Positions 1-5,197 of a DNA stretch of 5,468 nt are shown here, in pieces. Location of the stretch: positions 1-5,468 of the forward strand of contig JAICXS010000167.1 in NCBI GenBank assembly GCA_025934615.1. Reading direction: 5' to 3'. The translations under genes were made by a program, and so were the position numbers. The notes under the pieces are model-generated. The model saw nothing but the letters and a program-made list of their open reading frames with translations. It made no database searches and was not told where the DNA came from. Every line of letters starts with the position of its first letter. Within the stretch, counting starts at the first letter, position 1. This DNA is from Nitrospiraceae bacterium (GTDB taxonomy: Bacteria > Nitrospirota > Nitrospiria > Nitrospirales > Nitrospiraceae).

Positions 1-206
1 AAGGTGAACAGGCGAGTGCGGCCGAGTTACTTGATCATTGTCGCAAGGAGTTGGCGAAATTCAAGATCCCGAAAAAGATCGAGTTCCGCACCGCGCTTCC
101 GAAGACGATCGTGGGGAAAGTCCTTCGGCGCGTCCTCTTGGAAGAGGAACTGAGGAAACAAAAGCCCAAGAAACAGGATGAGCAGGAAGACGAATCGCCG
201 TCTTGA
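1..206 (+). CDS. Acyl-CoA synthetase (AMP-forming), C-terminal end only
   Basis: This is the last 67 codons of a gene entering from the left, read from base 3 and ending in TGA at 204-206. The visible protein matches the C-terminal small domain of the adenylate-forming (AMP-binding) superfamily. A helix ending in LAKFKIPKKIEF is followed by LPKTIVGKVLRR, the motif whose lysine (in GK) is the catalytic lysine for acyl adenylation. Known family members activate a carboxylic acid with ATP and then transfer it to CoA. The spacing and style resemble FadD-type long- or medium-chain fatty acyl-CoA ligases, but the substrate-binding part lies outside the window, so the substrate is unknown. After the domain comes a highly charged Lys/Glu/Asp/Gln tail of about 20 residues, probably disordered. 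No terminator is visible after the stop, so read-through into the small gene at 264 is possible. Confidence 0.88.
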   Translation, partial: GEQASAAELLDHCRKELAKFKIPKKIEFRTALPKTIVGKVLRRVLLEEELRKQKPKKQDEQEDESPS

Positions 207-263
207 AATTCGGTGTCTTCGTATGCGATGGTGAGACTCTACGATTGTTTATCCGAGGTCTCT

Positions 264-449
264 ATGAAAGAAAAACGACGTGTGCTGTTTAAAAAGGGAG
301 TCTTCGTATGCCCCCAGTGCCGCCAATCCTATGTTCAGGAAAAATGGATAGAGGAATGGCGGATCCGTTGCCACAAGTGCGACTATCGCGGCACGTTAAC
401 CGAGGTTTCGGTCGAAGAGCATATGGATGAGGTGACCATACGGCACTGA
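264..449 (+). CDS. Small zinc-ribbon protein (61 aa), function unknown
   Basis: The ORF encodes a short basic-then-acidic protein with two CxxC knuckles, CPQC (Cys16, Cys19) and CHKC (Cys36, Cys39). Sixteen residues separate the pairs, a typical zinc-ribbon layout that should bind one Zn(II). Aromatic residues (two Trp, one Tyr) between the knuckles fit a small beta-ribbon. The frame is open upstream to a GTG at 213 and an ATG at 228. I prefer ATG 264 because GAGG at 255-258 sits five bases before it, while neither earlier start has a Shine-Dalgarno sequence, and the extra 17 residues look non-conserved. The gene lies 57 bases after the acyl-CoA synthetase with no terminator between, so co-transcription is plausible. 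I do not recognise a named family. Such ribbons occur in nucleic-acid-binding proteins and as rubredoxin-like or metal-storage modules, so no function is assigned. Confidence 0.7.
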   Translation: MKEKRRVLFKKGVFVCPQCRQSYVQEKWIEEWRIRCHKCDYRGTLTEVSVEEHMDEVTIRH

Positions 450-552
450 GGCTTCTTCCCTGACTCCAGTATCTTCGGTCCCTCCACCATTCCGCTCTTC
501 GTTTCCTCATTTCAGGATCGTCGGAAAGTGCCACGCTCACATTGAGGACAAC

Positions 553-1143
553 ATGAACATGCACGTATGGGCCATGTTTCTTCTGTTGGTATGTGCGGGT
601 TTCGTGCCGGCATGGGCGGACGAGCCGACGATCACGGTGCTTGTAGCTTATCATTCGATGGGCGGCCATACGGAGAAAATGGCTCAGGGCGTATTGGAAG
701 GAGCTCGAAGTGTGCCCGGCACCCAGGTGCTTTTAAAGCGGGTGGGACAAGTGACCGCAGAGGAGCTGTTTTCATCGGATGCGCTGATCATCGGTTCGCC
801 GGTCTACTGGTCGAATATGGCGGGAGAGGTCAAAACATTCTTCGATAACTGGCAATTCAAGTTCGGTGTTTTTCCAGAGTGGAAAATGCGGAATAAAGTC
901 GGCGCGGCGTTCGCGACCGGCGGCCAAATATCGAGCGGGAAAGAACTCACGATGCTGACCATCCTGGCCGCCATGCTGGGAAATCAGATGATCGTCGTCA
1001 GCGGCGGCGGCGCGTTTGGCGCCTCAGCGACGACGGAAGGCGACAGTCCGGGGATTGACGAGAAAGAATGGGCAAGTGCAAAGGAGTTAGGGCAGCGCGT
1101 GGCAGAAGTCACGTGGATGGTGAAATCCCCGTCGAAACGATAG
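553..1143 (+). CDS. Exported flavodoxin-fold protein, WrbA / NAD(P)H:quinone oxidoreductase-like
   Basis: The 196-residue product begins with a hydrophobic signal sequence (about residues 5-22, likely cleavage at AWA|DEP) and then a complete flavodoxin-like domain. The first strand and FMN-phosphate loop read VLVAYHSMGGHTEKMAQGV, close to the WrbA pattern. The second FMN loop, around residues 81-97, contains GSPVYWSNMAGEVKTFFDNW. A third segment, ATGGQISSGKE, and the C-terminal GGGAFGASATTEGD region also align by eye with WrbA. WrbA-type enzymes bind FMN and reduce quinones by two electrons using NAD(P)H. Known members are mostly cytosolic, so a signal peptide is odd; its n-region also lacks Lys or Arg. 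GAGGA at 544-548 is four bases from ATG 553 and ten from a second ATG at 559, so the start could be either. The gene converges with bfd, with 27 bases between the stops and no clear terminator. Confidence 0.85.
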   Translation: MNMHVWAMFLLLVCAGFVPAWADEPTITVLVAYHSMGGHTEKMAQGVLEGARSVPGTQVLLKRVGQVTAEELFSSDALIIGSPVYWSNMAGEVKTFFDNWQFKFGVFPEWKMRNKVGAAFATGGQISSGKELTMLTILAAMLGNQMIVVSGGGAFGASATTEGDSPGIDEKEWASAKELGQRVAEVTWMVKSPSKR

Positions 1144-1170
1144 CAGTTTCATGCTCTCGTATGACGCGGT

Positions 1171-1404
1171 TCAATACGCCGGTCTCTGCCTGTGATGTTG
1201 AGGCAGCAGAGGCAGCGTGCTCGTCAGGGAGCGTGCACTATGTGCGATCGCGACCAGTTCGTGAATGTTCTTCGCGCAACGCCCGCAGCAATCTTCATCC
1301 TCCAGCCCAAAACAGGCCTTCAGCGTGTCCGGGCACACGTTTCCATTGACGGCGGCTTGCTGAACATCGGATTCGGTAAGCCCCTTACACAGGCAGACAT
1401 ACAT
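1171..1404 (-). CDS. bfd: Bacterioferritin-associated ferredoxin, [2Fe-2S] (Bfd)
   Basis: The 77-residue product starts MYVCLCKGLTESDV, nearly identical in style to E. coli Bfd. It carries the BFD-like [2Fe-2S] pattern CxC (Cys4, Cys6) followed 33 residues later by CxxC (Cys40, Cys43, in CCGRC). Cys24, Cys31 and Cys39 are additional. Known Bfd proteins dock on bacterioferritin in the cytoplasm and pass electrons to its haem so that stored ferric iron is released as Fe(II). The core ends near residue 54; the remaining tail of about 23 residues is low in conservation signals. The start is well supported by TAAGGAG five bases upstream (1410-1416 on the plus strand). A Fur box and candidate promoters lie upstream, matching the iron repression known for bfd. 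No bacterioferritin or ferredoxin reductase gene is in view. Isolated BFD domains can also serve other redox partners, so the partner is inferred. Confidence 0.9.
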   Translation of the reverse strand: MYVCLCKGLTESDVQQAAVNGNVCPDTLKACFGLEDEDCCGRCAKNIHELVAIAHSARSLTSTLPLLPQHHRQRPAY

Positions 1405-1409
1405 ACAAA

Positions 1410-1416
1410 CTCCTTA
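1410..1416 (-). promoter_or_regulatory. Ribosome binding site of bfd
   Basis: On the minus strand TAAGGAG ends five bases before the ATG at 1404. It is a strong Shine-Dalgarno match that fixes this start. Confidence 0.85.
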
Positions 1417-1456
1417 TCGGAACCTGAGTATGTGTTGAATCTCGACTGCAGTATTC

Positions 1457-1485
1457 TTTGTAACGATTATGATAACCGTTATCAA
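1457..1485 (-). promoter_or_regulatory. Candidate sigma70 promoter of bfd (proximal)
   Basis: On the minus strand the -35 is TTGATA (1480-1485, 5/6 to consensus), followed by a 17-base spacer and a -10 of TACAAA (1457-1462, 4/6). Initiation would fall near 1450, leaving a leader of about 45 bases before the bfd start. The Fur box occupies the -35 and most of the spacer, an arrangement that gives classical Fur repression. This is a sequence match only. Confidence 0.6.
1465..1483. promoter_or_regulatory. Fur box (ferric uptake regulator operator)
   Basis: The 19-mer GATTATGATAACCGTTATC matches the classical Fur consensus GATAATGATAATCATTATC at 16 of 19 positions on the plus strand and 15 of 19 on the minus strand. 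It lies about 60 bases before the bfd start and overlaps the proximal promoter. Fe(II)-loaded Fur would be expected to bind here and block bfd transcription in iron-replete cells. Identification rests on the motif and on the known Fur control of bfd in other bacteria. Confidence 0.82.
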
Positions 1486-1493
1486 CTTGAATA

Positions 1494-1522
1494 ATATTAG
1501 ACCTGTGACCGGCGCTTGTCAA
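1494..1522 (-). promoter_or_regulatory. Second candidate promoter upstream of bfd (distal)
   Basis: On the minus strand a perfect -35 TTGACA (1517-1522) is followed by 17 bases and TAATAT (1494-1499, 4/6). A better -10 hexamer, TATTAT (1491-1496), is present but with a 20-base spacer. Initiation would occur near 1487, just upstream of the Fur box, so bound Fur could also block this promoter by obstructing early elongation. It may be the main promoter or a chance match. Confidence 0.42.
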
Positions 1523-1734
1523 GGGTCTATTTAACCCAAAACTCGAACCCATGGAAGGGCCGGATTGAGGCTCTAAGAAGGGGTAAATTAGAGCCGCACC
1601 GTTACGAAGCTTCTAGCGATGCCGATAGGGCGTCATCCCAAAAGCCGTCCCATCATTGCCATCAAAAGAGCAAAGGTGGCCGTATTCTTCTCACAGATCC
1701 TAGATAGATTTCGTTGCCCTTCGAATGGAATCTG
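1523..1734. other. Intergenic region with no recognisable gene
   Basis: This is most of the non-coding gap between bfd and the TolC-family gene. Open frames on both strands run through parts of it, but none has a ribosome binding site, recognisable protein pattern or sensible start. The only structure I see is the inverted repeat at 1569-1595 and a weak GGGT/ACCC hairpin near 1523-1537. It could hold a small RNA or be a decayed remnant; nothing in the sequence decides this. Confidence 0.5.
1569..1595. repeat. Perfect 8-bp inverted repeat (hairpin)
   Basis: GGCTCTAA (1569-1576) and TTAGAGCC (1588-1595) are exact reverse complements separated by the 11-base loop GAAGGGGTAAA. No run of T follows on either strand, so it is not a standard intrinsic terminator. 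The purine-rich loop contains AGGGG. It could be an operator for a dimeric regulator or a structured RNA element; its role is unknown. Confidence 0.6.
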
Positions 1735-1763
1735 GTGACAGCCCATCTGAATTCCACTATATT
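1735..1763 (+). promoter_or_regulatory. Sigma70-type promoter of the TolC-family gene
   Basis: The -35 is GTGACA (1735-1740, 5/6), the spacer is exactly 17 bases, and the -10 is TATATT (1758-1763, 5/6). Initiation is predicted near 1770, giving a short leader of about 30 bases that includes the AGGAGG ribosome binding site. This is the best promoter match in the window and it would also transcribe the coupled CPBP gene. Confidence 0.68.
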
Positions 1764-1788
1764 GCACGGCGACTGGATTCTGACATCT

Positions 1789-1794
1789 AGGAGG
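1789..1794 (+). promoter_or_regulatory. Ribosome binding site of the TolC-family gene
   Basis: AGGAGG is complementary to the end of 16S rRNA and stands four bases before the ATG at 1799. The spacing is slightly short, but the match is complete and fixes the start. Confidence 0.85.
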
Positions 1795-1798
1795 ACCC

Positions 1799-3361
1799 AT
1801 GGATCCTTTACGCCGTCGATGGAATCGTTGGATCGGGACAGCGGTCGCTGTGTGGCTGTTTGCTCCCGCCATTACGGCGTGGGCGGTTGAGCCGACGCCG
1901 ACAACAGGGGATCTGCGTCGACCGGTTTTGCTCAAGGACGCTGTCCTCGAAGCGCTGGAACGCAATCTCGATATCACGATCAGCCGTCACACGAAGGATA
2001 CACGGATCACAGATATTCTCTTTGAGCAGTCGAAGTTCGATCCTACGGTCAGTTTCAATGCCCAATACAATCGCTTAGTGTCTCCGCTCAACCGGCCGAT
2101 TTTAGGATTCTCGGGCTCGAATGTGACCGCGCCGTCAGGAGAGCCGACCAAGTTCGACCAGAACACGACGACGCTTACGGCGGACATGACGCAAAATCTC
2201 GCCACCGGCGCCAATTACGATATTAATTACAGTCCGCAGCGCACCTTCGTGGGAGGTCCCAATAGCTTTCTGTTCAATCCGTCTTACACCGGAGGATTGG
2301 CGTTTACGCTGACCCAGCCCTTGCTGCGTAACGCCGGTGTCGAGGTCAATAAGACGTTCATCCGCATCGCGCAGAACAATGCGCAGGTCGAAGAGCAAAC
2401 GTTTCGCGATCGCGTGCTGACCGTCGTGGCCACAGTCGAGCAAACATTCTGGGAACTGGTCTTCGCCAACGAGAATATGAAGGTGGGCCAATCGGCCTTG
2501 AAGGCGGCGGAAGAACTCTTAGCGGGGAATCGAGCGAAGGCGAAGGCCGGCGTCATGTCCGCCGTCGAGGTCCTCCAGGCGGAAGCGGGAGTGGCGTCGA
2601 GAGTGGAACAGATCCTGATCGCTGAGAAGGCGATCTACGATCAGGAAGACCAACTCCGCCGATTGCTCAATCCCACTGAACCGGACCTGCGCCAAGATGT
2701 TCATCTGCAACCGGTCGATCAACCGCTTCAAACACTGGAACCGATCACGCTCGAAGAAGCGATCGATGTGGCCATCGAGCGTAGGCCGGAAATCTTACAG
2801 GCCGTCAAAAATATCGAGACGAGCGATTTGAACATGAAGTTTGCCAAGAATCAGCTCTTGCCGACGCTCTCGGCGCAAGGAACAGTCGGCCTCTCAGGCC
2901 TGGGAGCGGGCGCAAACGATATGCTCCAACGGAACTTCGGGGGAGATTTTTACAATTACGGCGGTGGCTTGGTCTTAAGTTATCCGCTCGGCAACCGCTC
3001 CGCGGTCAGTCAATTCAATCGCCGACAGCTCGAAGCTCAAAATGCACAGTCCACGTTGCAAAGCATCCGCCAGCAAGTGATCGTCTCGGTCAAGGAAGCG
3101 GTGCGCCGGGTGCGAACGGATTTCAAGCGGATCGAGACGACTCGGTCGGCCCGAATCCTTGCTGAAAAGCAACTGCAGGCCGAACAAGAACGATTCAAGG
3201 TGGGGCTGAGCACCACAATTTTCGTCCTCCAATTCCAGCGCGATCTCGCGATTGCTCGAGGCAACGAACTACGGGCCATCGTCGATTACAACAAGTCATT
3301 GTCCAACCTGACGCGCAACAAGGCCATTACAATGGAGCGCTACAACATGGTCCTGCAGTAG
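1799..3361 (+). CDS. TolC-family outer-membrane efflux protein
   Basis: The 520-residue product has an Arg-rich n-region (RRRWNR), a hydrophobic core and a likely cleavage site AWA|VEP after residue 29. The mature part shows the two-fold outer-membrane efflux protein (OEP) repeat. Repeat one starts near residue 44 (LLKDAVLEALERNLDI) and repeat two near 315 (PITLEEAIDVAIERRPEILQA). Each has a beta-strand region (about 82-175 and 355-398) followed by long amphipathic coiled-coil helices (about 185-290 and 402-510). The motif QPLLRNAG near 173-180 and the final ERFKVGLSTTIFVLQFQRDLAIARGNE segment are typical. Known members trimerise into an outer-membrane barrel with a periplasmic alpha tunnel and act with RND, ABC or MFS pumps. 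No adaptor or pump gene is nearby, so the substrate is unknown. It has its own promoter, and the next gene follows after three bases. Confidence 0.92.
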   Translation: MDPLRRRWNRWIGTAVAVWLFAPAITAWAVEPTPTTGDLRRPVLLKDAVLEALERNLDITISRHTKDTRITDILFEQSKFDPTVSFNAQYNRLVSPLNRPILGFSGSNVTAPSGEPTKFDQNTTTLTADMTQNLATGANYDINYSPQRTFVGGPNSFLFNPSYTGGLAFTLTQPLLRNAGVEVNKTFIRIAQNNAQVEEQTFRDRVLTVVATVEQTFWELVFANENMKVGQSALKAAEELLAGNRAKAKAGVMSAVEVLQAEAGVASRVEQILIAEKAIYDQEDQLRRLLNPTEPDLRQDVHLQPVDQPLQTLEPITLEEAIDVAIERRPEILQAVKNIETSDLNMKFAKNQLLPTLSAQGTVGLSGLGAGANDMLQRNFGGDFYNYGGGLVLSYPLGNRSAVSQFNRRQLEAQNAQSTLQSIRQQVIVSVKEAVRRVRTDFKRIETTRSARILAEKQLQAEQERFKVGLSTTIFVLQFQRDLAIARGNELRAIVDYNKSLSNLTRNKAITMERYNMVLQ

Positions 3362-3364
3362 CCC

Positions 3365-4066
3365 ATGCGGCAGAGGACCGAGCGGGCGTCTGTACCGCAG
3401 GTCGAACAGTGGTCCGAACTCGCCTTAATTCCCATGCTGGCTACCGTAGGGTACTATGCTCTCCCGGATGACCTGCAGAATTCTTCAGTCGTTCAGTTCT
3501 TTCCGCAGATTCTCGCTTACTGCTCATTGGCACTGTGGGCGGTCAACAATACAGCAGCCTCTTTCCGGCTCGGTCTCGCTCCATCCCAATATCCTCAAGG
3601 ACTGCAATGGGGATTCCCGGTCGGAGTAGCGCTAGGGGCCATCAATGCCACAGTCATCCTGTGGGTCATACCGTGGCTAGGTGCTGATATTGAGTTCTTG
3701 CGTGAGACGCCTCATGCGCGCATGCCTGTCTTCGTCATGCTGCCATGGGCGATCCTCCTCGTTGCGATTGGCGTCGAACTGAATTTTCGCGGATTTCTTC
3801 TCGGCCGTCTCGTGGCTCTTGCTCAGCGTTTCGGGTTGCGCGCGTATCCGTGTCTTGGAAGCGGGCTTGCCGTCATCGTGTCGGCGATCGTCTTTTCCTT
3901 CGACCCATTCATGGTTTCGACGTTTAAACATCTCCACTGGATCGCTGTGTGGGATGGACTCGTGTGGGGTATGATGTGGGTACGACTCAGAAATCTTTAC
4001 GCCACTATCACGGCACACGCGGTCGAAGTCCTCGTGATGTACTCGGTCTTGAAACTCATTTTATGA
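3365..4066 (+). CDS. CPBP-family (CAAX protease/Abi) membrane protein with altered active site
   Basis: The 233-residue product is strongly hydrophobic, with about seven membrane segments (near residues 18-35, 45-60, 82-105, 121-138, 165-180, 193-207 and 216-233). VELNFRGFLLGRL at 137-149 matches the CPBP motif EExxxRG, but the first Glu is Val137. The expected FxxxH motif appears as FSFDP (177-181), with Pro in the His position. The third motif keeps His218 (HAVEV) but lacks the usual Asn/Asp four residues later. Family members are intramembrane glutamate-type proteases, such as Rce1-like CAAX processors and bacteriocin-immunity proteins. With these changes it may be a non-catalytic relative or a divergent enzyme. 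The ATG is three bases after the TolC-family stop and has no clear Shine-Dalgarno sequence, suggesting translational coupling. A functional link to the outer-membrane protein is inference. Confidence 0.75.
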   Translation: MRQRTERASVPQVEQWSELALIPMLATVGYYALPDDLQNSSVVQFFPQILAYCSLALWAVNNTAASFRLGLAPSQYPQGLQWGFPVGVALGAINATVILWVIPWLGADIEFLRETPHARMPVFVMLPWAILLVAIGVELNFRGFLLGRLVALAQRFGLRAYPCLGSGLAVIVSAIVFSFDPFMVSTFKHLHWIAVWDGLVWGMMWVRLRNLYATITAHAVEVLVMYSVLKLIL

Positions 4067-4132
4067 TCTGATGAATAAGTGGTACGTTCCAGACAATCCC
4101 CAGACCACGATATCATCAAATTTTATTAATTT
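4067..4132 (+). promoter_or_regulatory. Short AT-rich leader with a direct repeat before the RNase Z-like gene
   Basis: The 66-base gap holds two copies of CCAGAC (4089-4094 and 4100-4105), 11 bases apart, about one helical turn. It ends in an AT-rich stretch (about 4117-4132) that runs straight into the ATG. I see no good Shine-Dalgarno sequence. A -10-like TATCAT lies at 4111-4116 without a convincing -35, so a promoter here is only a possibility. Confidence 0.3.
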
Positions 4133-5182
4133 ATGGTTCCTTCCTTTTCCAGCTATCTTGTGAACGATCCCTTTGGTGATCCCGGAGTGTACATCGACAT
4201 CAAATGGGCGCGCCGGGCGCTGCTGTTCGATCTCGGGGAAAATGACACACTGAGTCCCGCTCGGCTCCTTCGCGCCAACGACCTGTTCATTTCGCACACT
4301 CACATGGATCACTTCATCGGATTCGATCGGGTGCTCCGGATTGCGCTGGGACGAGGAAAGACGTTGAAGTTGTACGGGCCGCCCGGCTTGATAGACAATG
4401 TAGCCGGAAAGCTACGCGGCTACACCTGGAACTTGATCGACGGCTATCCATTGATAATTGAGACGCACGAATTCCTGCCATCCGAAATACGTACAGCCGT
4501 GTTTCGGGCTAGTCGGGGCTTCAACCCGCCTGAAGTCTTCTCTTGTCCCCGCGTGGAGAGTGCGCCAATCTTTCCCGTGCTGAAAGACGCCGTATTCACC
4601 GTAACCGCGACTGCCTTGAATCATCGCATTCCCTCGTTTGCCTATGCGCTTGAGGAACAGTTTCACATCAACATTAATAAGGAACGTCTCCACGCGGCCG
4701 GACTGCCGGTGGGATCGTGGCTCAAGGACTTGAAGCAGCATATCTGGCACGGCAAGCCCGATGATTTTACCTTCACCGCTACATTATATTTTGAACACCG
4801 CCAGGAGCAGCGGACGTTTCGATTAGGCGACCTGAAACGCGATTGTGTCACCATCACCCGAGGTCAGAAAATCGTCTACGTCGTCGACGTTCGTTACGAT
4901 GATGACAACGAGGCCAAAATCGTGGAACTGGCCCGTGGCGCCGACGTCTTCTACTGCGAATCGCCGTATCTCGATCGCGACGCGGACAAGGGTCGAGAAC
5001 GCTATCATCTCACGGCGCGACAAGCCGGCATCATGGCCAGAAAGGCGGGCGTGCGCAATCTCGTCGTCTTTCATTTCTCACCTCGGTATACAGGCCAGGG
5101 GGACCGGATCGCCCGAGAAGCGCGCGAGGCTTTTGAAGAAATGATTCCGCATGTAGAAGTGCGGCAGTCTGCATCAATTTGA
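4133..5182 (+). CDS. Ribonuclease Z-like metallo-beta-lactamase-fold hydrolase
   Basis: The 349-residue product carries HTHMDH at 55-60 (metal ligands His55, His57, Asp59, His60). By comparison with E. coli ElaC the remaining ligands are His164, Asp252 and His314, and His292 (YHLTARQAG) matches the conserved catalytic-region histidine. YGPPG at 81-85 and the segment NINKERLHAAGLPVGSWLKDLK also fit ElaC/RNase Z. Characterised RNase Z enzymes are zinc phosphodiesterases that cut the 3' trailer from tRNA precursors. Here the N-terminus reads SSYLVNDPFGDPGVYID, not the usual GTSxxxPTxxRN loop, so another substrate is possible. In-frame stop TAA lies two codons before ATG 4133, making it the earliest start; there is no clear Shine-Dalgarno sequence. 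GTG 4160 is an alternative but would remove the conserved-looking N-terminus. The next gene starts 15 bases after the stop. Confidence 0.85.
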   Translation: MVPSFSSYLVNDPFGDPGVYIDIKWARRALLFDLGENDTLSPARLLRANDLFISHTHMDHFIGFDRVLRIALGRGKTLKLYGPPGLIDNVAGKLRGYTWNLIDGYPLIIETHEFLPSEIRTAVFRASRGFNPPEVFSCPRVESAPIFPVLKDAVFTVTATALNHRIPSFAYALEEQFHININKERLHAAGLPVGSWLKDLKQHIWHGKPDDFTFTATLYFEHRQEQRTFRLGDLKRDCVTITRGQKIVYVVDVRYDDDNEAKIVELARGADVFYCESPYLDRDADKGRERYHLTARQAGIMARKAGVRNLVVFHFSPRYTGQGDRIAREAREAFEEMIPHVEVRQSASI

Positions 5183-5183
5183 C

Positions 5184-5189
5184 AAGGAG
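5184..5189 (+). promoter_or_regulatory. Ribosome binding site deciding the start of the last gene
   Basis: AAGGAG stands eight bases before ATG 5198. A nearer ATG at 5194 opens a frame that stops after three codons, so 5198 is the real start. Confidence 0.82.
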
Positions 5190-5197
5190 ATCGATGG

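Noticed and set aside
289..669. Minus-strand open frame of 126 codons across the zinc-ribbon gene and the flavoprotein start
   Set aside because: It overlaps two better-supported genes, its product is Arg/His-rich with no recognisable pattern, and no ribosome binding site was found.
1185..1206. CTGCCT...AGGCAG inverted repeat near the convergent stops as a terminator
   Set aside because: It lies inside the bfd coding sequence, has a six-base stem with a nine-base loop, and no T-run follows on either strand.
1467..1495. Divergent plus-strand promoter with AATAAT as -10 next to the Fur box
   Set aside because: The matching -35 (TTATGA) agrees at only three positions, and no plus-strand gene begins for about 300 bases; the TolC-family gene has its own better promoter.
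1523..1555. tRNA-like T-loop (GGTTCGAGT) on the minus strand
   Set aside because: The closing C of the T-loop is missing, and no acceptor stem, D-arm or anticodon arm could be found around it.
1516..1707. Plus-strand 63-codon frame in the intergenic region
   Set aside because: It has no Shine-Dalgarno sequence, the composition is low in hydrophobic residues, it resembles no known protein, and it overlaps the distal bfd promoter and the inverted repeat.
4080..4107. GTGGT...ACCAC stem after the CPBP gene as an intrinsic terminator
   Set aside because: The stem has only five pairs with a loop of about 20 bases and no adjacent T-run.
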